This document shows, one piece after another, positions 7,461 to 12,922 of a stretch of 12,922 nucleotides of DNA. Under the pieces are notes generated by a model, which searched no databases, was not told where the DNA came from, and saw only the letters and a program-made list of their open reading frames with translations. This stretch comes from an uncultured Burkholderiales bacterium (GTDB lineage: Bacteria; Pseudomonadota; Gammaproteobacteria; Burkholderiales; Burkholderiaceae_E). A program made the translations under genes and the position numbers. The DNA lies in contig CAIUGQ010000031.1 of NCBI GenBank assembly GCA_903898725.1, forward strand, positions 1 to 12,922, in the 5' to 3' direction. How positions within the stretch are numbered: position 1 is the stretch's first letter; the number at the start of each line of letters is the position of its first letter.

Positions 7461-9061
7461 CTTCCCCCACGGCCAGCGGCCGCCGCGGCGCGATCACCGC
7501 GCCTCACCACCTGGCCACCGAGGCCGGCCTCGACGTCCTCTCGCGCGGCGGCAACGCCATCGAGGCGACCATCGCCGCCGGCGCCGTGCTCGCCGTCGTC
7601 TACCCGCACATGAACGCCATCGGCGGCGATGCGTTCTTCACCGTCGCCGAGACCGACGGCGCGTGCTTCGGGCTCGACGGCGCGGGGCCGTCGGCCGCCG
7701 TCTGCACGCCCGAGGCCTATCGCGCCCGTGGCTTCCAGGCCATCCCCAAGCGCGGCCCCTGGGCGGCCAATACCGTCGCCGGCATGGTGTCGGTCTGGGG
7801 CGCCGCCTACGAGCACTCGCGCTCGCGCTGGGGCGGCAAGCTCGCCTGGGCCGAGCTGCTCGCGCCCGCCACGAAGCTCGCCGGCGAGGGCTTCGCCGCG
7901 AACGAAGGGCAGGGCGCCGCGATGCGCGGCCACTGGGCGCAGCTCTCGCAGACCGAGGCCTTCGTGAAGAACTTCGCGCCCGGCGGCCGGATCCCCGCCA
8001 AGGGCGACACGCTGCGCCAGACCGCGCTGGCCGAGAGCCTCGCGCTGCTCGCGCACGAAGGCGCCAACGGCTTCTACCGCGGCGAGCTCGGTCGGCGCAT
8101 CGCCGCCGGCCTGCAGCGCGAAGGCAGCCCGCTCGACGCCGGCGACCTCGCCCGCTTCGAGTGCCGCCGCGTCGCGCAGCCCTCGGTGCGCTATCGCGCC
8201 GGCACGCTGCGCAACCTGCCGCCGCCCACCGTCGGCATCACCTCGCTGACGATTCTCGGCATCCTCGACCGCTTCGACCTCTCGGGCCTCGAACCGATGT
8301 CCGCCGAGTTCGTGCACCTGCATGCCGAGGCCGCCAAGCTCGCGCACGCGCTGCGCGACCGGCACCTCGGCGACCCCGACTTCGTCGACGTGCCGGTGCA
8401 CCGCATGCTCGCGCCCGCCACGCTGGACGCGCTCGCCGCCCGCATCGACCGCACGCGCGCCGCGCCCTTCAACGACGGCCCGCTGCCCGGCGACACCGTG
8501 TGGTTCGGCGTCGCCGACGGCCAGGGCCGCTCGGTCAGCGCCATCCAGAGCCTGTGCTGGGAGTACGGCAGCGGCGTGATGGCCGGCGACACCGGCATCG
8601 TCTGGCACAACCGCGGCCACGGCTACACCTTCGAGCCCGGCCGCGCCAACACGCTGGCCCCGGGCAAGCGCCCGTCGCACACGCTGAACGCTCCCACCTG
8701 GTTCGGCGACGACGGCTCGCGCGTCGTCTTCGGCACCATGGGCGGCGAGGCCCAGCCGCAGATCTCCGCCGCCGTGTTCACCCGCGCGATGGACCTCGGC
8801 ATGCCGCTCGGCGAGGCGCTCGCCGCGCCGCGCTGGGTGCTGGGCCGCGCCTGGGGCGACCAGTCGCCGACCACGCTCAAGCTCGAGCGGCGCTTCTCCG
8901 AGGCCACTGCCGAGGACCTGCGCGCGCTCGGCCACGACGTCGAGTGGTTCGACGAGTGGTCCGACTACATGGGCCATGCGGGCGTGATCCGCATCGGCGT
9001 CGACGGCGCGATGGATGTCGGGAGTGATCCGCGCAGCGATGGGGCGGCGGGCGCGCTGTGA
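7457..9061 (+). CDS. Gamma-glutamyltransferase-family Ntn-hydrolase (YwrD/cephalosporin-acylase-like), cytoplasmic
   Basis: A 534-residue member of the self-cleaving GGT/acylase superfamily, which cleaves gamma-glutamyl or acyl amide bonds. The N-terminal GGNAIEATIA and the HMNAIGGDAF segments are classic. The presumed nucleophile and autoprocessing point is T347 in GDTVWFGVADGQG, aligning with T391 of E. coli GGT (TTHYSVVD). The oxyanion glycines are kept as GTMGGEAQPQ (426-435). The glutamate-binding pair of true GGTs (PLSSM) is replaced by PSHTL (406-410), and T409/N411 of E. coli become S365/C367 in IQSLCWEYGSGV. These features place it with YwrD or class IV cephalosporin acylases rather than glutathione GGT. 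No signal peptide is seen, so it acts inside the cell, probably on what the operon imports. The ATG overlaps the DppF stop; GGAG lies 8 bases upstream. Confidence 0.9.
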   Translation: MTSPTASGRRGAITAPHHLATEAGLDVLSRGGNAIEATIAAGAVLAVVYPHMNAIGGDAFFTVAETDGACFGLDGAGPSAAVCTPEAYRARGFQAIPKRGPWAANTVAGMVSVWGAAYEHSRSRWGGKLAWAELLAPATKLAGEGFAANEGQGAAMRGHWAQLSQTEAFVKNFAPGGRIPAKGDTLRQTALAESLALLAHEGANGFYRGELGRRIAAGLQREGSPLDAGDLARFECRRVAQPSVRYRAGTLRNLPPPTVGITSLTILGILDRFDLSGLEPMSAEFVHLHAEAAKLAHALRDRHLGDPDFVDVPVHRMLAPATLDALAARIDRTRAAPFNDGPLPGDTVWFGVADGQGRSVSAIQSLCWEYGSGVMAGDTGIVWHNRGHGYTFEPGRANTLAPGKRPSHTLNAPTWFGDDGSRVVFGTMGGEAQPQISAAVFTRAMDLGMPLGEALAAPRWVLGRAWGDQSPTTLKLERRFSEATAEDLRALGHDVEWFDEWSDYMGHAGVIRIGVDGAMDVGSDPRSDGAAGAL

Positions 9062-9177
9062 CGGGCGTGCGCTGAGCCGTCAGGTGGGGCAGCCGCAGCT
9101 CGACGTGCTGCTGTCCCGTCCAGGGCTGCGGGGAATCGGTGGTTCGCGCGACCCAGGACAGTCGCGAGGAAATGCGA

Positions 9178-10950
9178 GTGCATGACTTCATTTCCCTGAA
9201 ACAGATCCGGCTGGCCGCCGTCGGATCGATCGCACTCCTGGTATGGGCCGCAGTGCTCGCCGTCTCTGCAAGCACGGCGTACGCACAGGTTTCCTATGTC
9301 GAAGACGCCGGTGCGAGCATCGAGCGCATCGACGTCTTCCTGACGAATCCATCCCCCGATCCGGCGGTCAATGCCCGCGTCACGGACCTGATTCGGCGGA
9401 ACCTTAGGCTCTTCCCCTCCGATCGGTTTTCGCGGGTCGCGGCCGAGATCGGGCTCGCTCGGGCGCGGCGCGGCGGCCCCATCGAACAGACCAGGCTCTC
9501 GGTCGCGCCCGGCGGTGGGGGGGCATTGATCGTGACGGTCGAAGCCACGCTCCGGGCGGAGCGTGCCGAGGCCCTCGAGCGCGGGGTGCTTCTTACGGGG
9601 CAGGCCTCCGATCTGCCGCTGCTGCTCGACCGGGGCGGTACCGTGCTGACCACGAAGCTGGAAGCGCTGCCCATGGTCTACGCGAACTCGAACGCGTGGT
9701 ATGGACGGCCGGACCTGTTCCTCGCCGGCAATCCCCTGGTGTCGGGAAAGGCCGCAGGCAGCGGAGCCACCGCCTGGGCTGAAGGGTTCGTTCATGCCGG
9801 GGTCTACGGCATCACTCCTGTTGCGGGCAACACCTTCATCTACGCGGGCCTGAGCGGCATCCTGTCCGGGTCGGCGGGACGGGAGCTGTTCACGGACGAC
9901 ACGCGGAGTCACGTCGGAACCGAGGATGCTTATGTCGGGCTCGTAGGCGGGCAGACCTCGGAGGCGGGCGATCGATTCGTGTGGAATGTCTCGGCAGGAC
10001 GCAAGCGCTTCGGCATCGGTGACGGCTTTCTGATCGCCAACACGGCTTCGAACGGGAGCACCCGCGGCGCGCTTCAATCGAACCCGCGCTGGGCTGCCGA
10101 CACGCTCGTCGTGGGGCAGGTCCGCTTTGGCACAGCCATGGCCGAGGCGTTCTACCTCGATCCCGACGAGCTGCCCGTCGTGGACTCCAAGACACGGATC
10201 ACGGGCCTGAATCTCGAGCTCGGCCCGAGGGCGGGTCTCGACCTCGGCGCGACGTATCTGAAGGTGCTCGATTCGGCCTTCGGATACTTCGCGACGACCG
10301 CATCCTCGCCGGCGGGCGTCGCGATGGGGCGGGAGGGGCTCGAGGTGTTCGATCTACGCTTGCAATGGCGGCCCGGGCATTCTGGGGTGTTCATCGCAAC
10401 CGAGGCGGCCGTGCAGCGCAACGCCCGCTTCGACATGCGCGCGACCGGCGAGATGGCGGAGTTGGGCTATCGGTTCGCCGAGGCGTCATGGCTGTCCGAG
10501 CTGAGCTATCGCATCGCCAGGTTCTCGGGCGACGATCCTGGGACCGCTCGATTCGAGCGTTGGGACCCGCTGCTGTCCGGGGGCAACGGCGAGCAGTGGG
10601 TGCAGGGCATCAATCACTTCAAAATCTTCCAGAACAGCAACCTGATCGCACACCGTCTGCAGGCTCGTCTGCGCCCGAGCGCCCGCTTCGAACTCGTGCC
10701 GCAATTCTGGCTGTTCCGGGCCGACAGGACGACCAATCTGGGCGGCAATCCCGCGTTGTCGGTCCTGAACGGAACGCAACTGGGCCAGGAGGCGAACATC
10801 ACCGGCAAATGGTTTGTGGCGAAGAACGTCTTCGTGCAAGGTCACCTTGCCGTGACGTTTCCCGGCTCGGGGGTGCGCAACGCGCCCGGGGTCAACGCCG
10901 TTGTCGATCCCTGGCTGAGCGCGATGGTGTTCGTCCGGGTCGCTTTCTGA
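9178..10950 (+). CDS. Outer-membrane beta-barrel protein with POTRA-like N-terminal domain, function unknown
   Basis: I do not recognise a characterised family. From the GTG at 9178 it has 590 residues: a Sec signal (hydrophobic 12-30, probable cut after AYA36), then about 46-123 with a strand-helix-helix-strand-strand look (IERIDVFL, NARVTDLIRRNL, TRLSVAPGGGGALIVTVEATL) resembling a POTRA domain. From about 160 onward alternating polar and hydrophobic strands suggest an outer-membrane barrel ending in the terminal aromatic FVRVAF. The last 60 residues (LGQEANITGKWFVAKNVFVQGH) recall alginate-export-type porins. The GTG at 9178 is preferred because GAGGA sits 7 bases before it; an ATG at 9172 and a GTG at 9139 are alternatives. 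The dehydrogenase gene follows after 25 bp, so the two are probably co-transcribed. A transport or secretion role is inference. Confidence 0.8.
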   Translation: MHDFISLKQIRLAAVGSIALLVWAAVLAVSASTAYAQVSYVEDAGASIERIDVFLTNPSPDPAVNARVTDLIRRNLRLFPSDRFSRVAAEIGLARARRGGPIEQTRLSVAPGGGGALIVTVEATLRAERAEALERGVLLTGQASDLPLLLDRGGTVLTTKLEALPMVYANSNAWYGRPDLFLAGNPLVSGKAAGSGATAWAEGFVHAGVYGITPVAGNTFIYAGLSGILSGSAGRELFTDDTRSHVGTEDAYVGLVGGQTSEAGDRFVWNVSAGRKRFGIGDGFLIANTASNGSTRGALQSNPRWAADTLVVGQVRFGTAMAEAFYLDPDELPVVDSKTRITGLNLELGPRAGLDLGATYLKVLDSAFGYFATTASSPAGVAMGREGLEVFDLRLQWRPGHSGVFIATEAAVQRNARFDMRATGEMAELGYRFAEASWLSELSYRIARFSGDDPGTARFERWDPLLSGGNGEQWVQGINHFKIFQNSNLIAHRLQARLRPSARFELVPQFWLFRADRTTNLGGNPALSVLNGTQLGQEANITGKWFVAKNVFVQGHLAVTFPGSGVRNAPGVNAVVDPWLSAMVFVRVAF

Positions 10951-10975
10951 GTTTCCGACACCAATTGGAGCAGCG

Positions 10976-11998
10976 ATGGAAAGACGCGAGATCCTGAAGG
11001 GTATGGCGGCCTCTGCCGGCGCTGTCACGGCGGCCGCCGGAGTCCAGGGCGTCACGGCGCCCCAGGCCCAGGCGCAGATGGGAGGCGGCAGACCCGAGGG
11101 CAATGCCGTCGTGCCGGTGAAGCCGGTCGATCCGAAGCGCTTCACGCCCGGCCGATTCGCCGGCAAGACGGTACTGGTGACGGGTTCGGCCCGGGGCATG
11201 GGTGCAGCGGCTGCGAAGCGGCTGTCACGGGAAGGCGCGAACCTTGTCTGCGTGGATTGGATCAAGGACCTGGGCGAAGCCACCCATGCCGAGATCATCG
11301 CGACGGGCGGCAAGTCCGTCTTCGTCCATGGCGACATCGCCGATCCGACCGTCATGCAGGAGGCGGTGGACAGGGCGGTCCGCACCTTCGGCGGACTCGA
11401 TGCGGCGCTGAACAACGCGGGGGTGATGGATGGCGTCCACTCCGGCGCGCCGATCGACTTCGAGAAACAGCGCCCGCTCGTCTTCGCCAGCATCCACGAG
11501 GCGACCGACGACTACTGGAACAACGTCTTTCGGACGAATGCCTACGGAATGTTCGTGTGCATGCGGGCGGAACTGCGACAGATGGTCGCCCAGGGACGCG
11601 GCGGATCGATCGTCAACGTCGGATCCATTGCCGGCATGACCGGCCTGTCGGGCAACCCGGCGTATGTCGCGAGCAAGCATGCCGTCAACGGCCTGACGAA
11701 GAACGCCGCGATCGACTACGCGCCCCATGGTATCCGGGTCAACTCGGTCAACATGGCCGCCACCGACACGCCGATGGTCGCGCGGGCGGGACAACTGGTC
11801 GCTGCGGCGTCGGCGCAGGCGCGCGGTCCGACCATGGGCAGGATCAAGATCGACAGCGTCCTGGCCTACACCGACAAGCAGCATCGTTCCGCCACGGTCT
11901 GGGAGCAGGTGGCGATGATGGCGTTCTTGCTGTCCGACGAGGCGTCGAACTTCACGGGCGGCATCTTTGCCACGGATGGCGGGTGGACCGCCTATTAG
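10976..11998 (+). CDS. Tat-exported short-chain dehydrogenase/reductase (classical SDR)
   Basis: An oxidoreductase of the classical SDR family carrying a twin-arginine signal. RR is at residues 3-4 (MERREILKG), followed by an Ala-rich hydrophobic stretch and a probable cut after AQA33. The catalytic domain starts near residue 61: cofactor motif TGSARGMG (69-76), D94 at the end of strand 2 (favours NAD over NADP), NNAG (146-149) and the full tetrad N188, S217, Y230, K234 (SIAG, YVASK). The C-terminus has the usual FTGGIFATDGGW. The NNAG-to-N188 loop is about 14 residues longer than in typical SDRs. Length is 340 residues, about 307 mature. GGAG lies 5 bases before the ATG, and the gene follows the outer-membrane protein by 25 bp. 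The substrate, perhaps an alcohol or ketone, is unknown; periplasmic location is inferred from the signal. Confidence 0.93.
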   Translation: MERREILKGMAASAGAVTAAAGVQGVTAPQAQAQMGGGRPEGNAVVPVKPVDPKRFTPGRFAGKTVLVTGSARGMGAAAAKRLSREGANLVCVDWIKDLGEATHAEIIATGGKSVFVHGDIADPTVMQEAVDRAVRTFGGLDAALNNAGVMDGVHSGAPIDFEKQRPLVFASIHEATDDYWNNVFRTNAYGMFVCMRAELRQMVAQGRGGSIVNVGSIAGMTGLSGNPAYVASKHAVNGLTKNAAIDYAPHGIRVNSVNMAATDTPMVARAGQLVAAASAQARGPTMGRIKIDSVLAYTDKQHRSATVWEQVAMMAFLLSDEASNFTGGIFATDGGWTAY

Positions 11999-12202
11999 CC
12001 TTCGGCTCGGCAGGCCGTTGACGAGGTCATTCAGCGCGGCCGCGTCGATGAAGATCGCTTTGGCGGTACCGGTAGGCTTCGCAGCCTGGCCGACCTGTGC
12101 GAAGCGCGCCTCGGCTGGCGAGTGCGACAGGTGGCGAGCCGGCGCCCGGCACGATCAGGTCGCGGATGGAATCAACGGCTCGTTTGTTGCAAGTTTTGGA
12201 CT

Positions 12203-12221
12203 CTTATCCGATATCGATAAG
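12203..12221. promoter_or_regulatory. Operator-like inverted repeat CTTATC-N7-GATAAG
   Basis: CTTATCCGATATCGATAAG has perfect six-base arms and a centre that holds the eight-base palindrome CGATATCG. It lies in the AT-rich pocket. It resembles binding sites of dimeric repressors such as GntR or TetR families, but the flanking genes both end here rather than start. It may be a relic of a lost regulatory region or serve an unseen small transcript. Confidence 0.3.
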
Positions 12222-12241
12222 ACGTCGAAGTTCTATATGAA

Positions 12242-12257
12242 CGCGGCCGCCGCCGCG
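12242..12257 (-). terminator. Possible terminator hairpin after the dehalogenase gene
   Basis: CGCGGC-CGCC-GCCGCG is a perfect six-base, all-GC stem with a four-base loop, 16 bases beyond the dehalogenase stop. In the direction of that gene it runs into AT-rich sequence (TTCATATAGAACTT) rather than a clean U-tract, so the call is tentative. Confidence 0.35.
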
Positions 12258-12273
12258 AGAGGCCAGGGGTATA

Positions 12274-12922
12274 TCAGCCCAGCCGGCGCAGCGCCTCGAT
12301 CGCGATGGCCTGGCCGTGCTCCTGCACGAAGTGCCCGCCCTCGGCCACCTGCATCGGTGCCGGACAGCCGCGGATGCCGGTCCGCAGCCGCGCCATCAGC
12401 GCCGGCGTGAACACCGGGTCCTGCATGCCGATCGCCATCATCGAGCGGCCCGTCCAGGCCTCGGCCCAAAACGCCGCGGCCTCGCGCGAGACGGCCGCGC
12501 CGTCGTCCTGCGGCCCCTCCGGCACGAGGTCCGGGAAGGCGCGGGTCGCCGCGCGGAACTCCGGCCCGGGGAAGGGCGCGTCGTAGGCCGCGCACGCCGC
12601 CTCGCTCATCTGCGGATTACCGCGCGAGAAGAGCCTCGAGATCGCGAAGTCGGGCTTGCCGCGACACATCGCGCGCCACTGCAGGAAGCCCTCTGGCAAC
12701 GCCGTCTCGGCGGTGGCCAGGTAGGTGTTCATCACCAGCAGCCCCCGGTAGCGGGCCGGCGCCGCCATCGGCAGCGTGAGGCCGATCAGCCCGCCCCAGT
12801 CCTGCACCACCAGGTTCACGCGTTCCAGCGACAGCGACTCGACGAAGGCCAGCAGCACCCGGCGATGTCGATCGAAGGTGTGCCACGCGACGTCGAGCGG
12901 CTTGTCGCTGCGGCCGAAGCCC
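12274..12922 (-). CDS. Haloalkane dehalogenase (DhlA-like), C-terminal 215 residues; start lies beyond the window
   Basis: An alpha/beta-hydrolase that replaces halogen on an alkane carbon with hydroxyl (EC 3.8.1.5), cytoplasmic. The frame is open to the right edge and begins GFGRSDKPLD, which aligns well inside DhlA, so roughly 85-95 N-terminal residues are missing. Counting visible residues, the nucleophile is D41 in VVQDWGG, the halide-stabilising tryptophans are W42 and W82 (GFLQW), the acid is D168 (GMQDPVF) and the base is H197 (EGGHFVQE). Spacings W82-D168 (86) and D168-H197 (29) match DhlA (85 and 29), but D41-to-W82 is 10 residues shorter than in DhlA. With acid and second tryptophan in these places it fits subfamily HLD-I. 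A related epoxide hydrolase is unlikely given both tryptophans. It converges on the dehydrogenase gene. Confidence 0.9.
   Translation of the reverse strand, partial: GFGRSDKPLDVAWHTFDRHRRVLLAFVESLSLERVNLVVQDWGGLIGLTLPMAAPARYRGLLVMNTYLATAETALPEGFLQWRAMCRGKPDFAISRLFSRGNPQMSEAACAAYDAPFPGPEFRAATRAFPDLVPEGPQDDGAAVSREAAAFWAEAWTGRSMMAIGMQDPVFTPALMARLRTGIRGCPAPMQVAEGGHFVQEHGQAIAIEALRRLG

Larger units (their letters stand above)
11999..12273. other. Intergenic stretch between convergent genes, with an AT-rich pocket
   Basis: No gene is recognised in these 275 bases. The left half is GC-rich like its surroundings. At 12181-12240 only 23 of 60 bases are G or C, against about 35 to 46 of 60 in the coding stretches I sampled. 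A minus-strand frame at 12027-12203, 58 codons with no ATG, reads KRAVDSIRDLIV near its beginning. That resembles the opening of a GntR-type DNA-binding domain, then loses resemblance. It could be a decayed regulator, but this is weak. In the plus direction the dehydrogenase frame stays open for about 70 codons after its stop, without recognisable homology. Confidence 0.5.

Noticed and set aside
9059..9082. Inverted repeat TGACGG/CCGTCA at the end of the GGT-like gene, with a further GCAGCC/GGCTGC pair at 9089-9129, as a terminator
   Set aside because: The stems are only six bases with long loops and no U-tract follows, so termination between this operon and the outer-membrane gene stays unproven.
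9178..9547. TpsB or Omp85 transporter assignment for the outer-membrane protein
   Set aside because: A single POTRA-like segment is suggestive, but I see no conserved Omp85 barrel motif, and the C-terminus looks more like an alginate-export porin; left as unknown.
11967..12410. Plus-strand open frame of 147 codons spanning the AT-rich pocket
   Set aside because: It overlaps the dehydrogenase end and the dehalogenase gene, has no ribosome site at its start, and its ends are shadows of those genes.

Overview
This window is GC-rich DNA (roughly 70 % G+C in the stretches I counted by hand) with densely packed, overlapping genes. The gene set is Gram-negative: two Tat-exported proteins, an outer-membrane barrel, a periplasmic-binding-protein importer and a sigma-54 type promoter. 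Family resemblances suggest a proteobacterium, most likely betaproteobacterial (Burkholderiales-like). That placement is inference, because no rRNA or other phylogenetic marker is present.

Layout. Positions 1-1519 (minus strand) hold the ethanolamine ammonia-lyase genes eutB, complete, and eutC, cut by the left edge; their stop and start codons overlap. Positions 1520-1805 are a divergent regulatory region. It carries a good sigma-54 -24/-12 element facing right and two NtrC-like dyads about six helical turns apart. Positions 1806-9061 (plus strand) form one tight operon: a Tat-type solute-binding protein (SBP_bac_5), two permeases, two ATPases (Dpp/Opp/Gsi type) and a cytoplasmic Ntn-hydrolase of the gamma-glutamyltransferase (GGT)/cephalosporin-acylase superfamily. 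The last five genes overlap or nearly touch, except for 28 bp after the binding protein. The simplest reading is a nitrogen-controlled importer for a peptide or gamma-glutamyl/acyl-amide compound that is cleaved inside the cell, next to a second nitrogen-scavenging enzyme that releases ammonia from ethanolamine.

Positions 9178-11998 (plus strand) hold a two-gene unit: an outer-membrane beta-barrel protein with a POTRA-like N-terminal domain, and 25 bp later a short-chain dehydrogenase (SDR) with a twin-arginine signal and an intact catalytic tetrad. An exported NAD(P)-type SDR is unusual; this pair is the least explained part of the window. Positions 11999-12273 lie between convergent genes and include a striking AT-rich pocket (23 of 60 bases G/C at 12181-12240) with an operator-like inverted repeat. 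Positions 12274-12922 (minus strand) are the C-terminal 215 residues of a haloalkane dehalogenase (DhlA-like) running off the right edge.

I saw no tRNA, rRNA, CRISPR array, insertion sequence or integrase.
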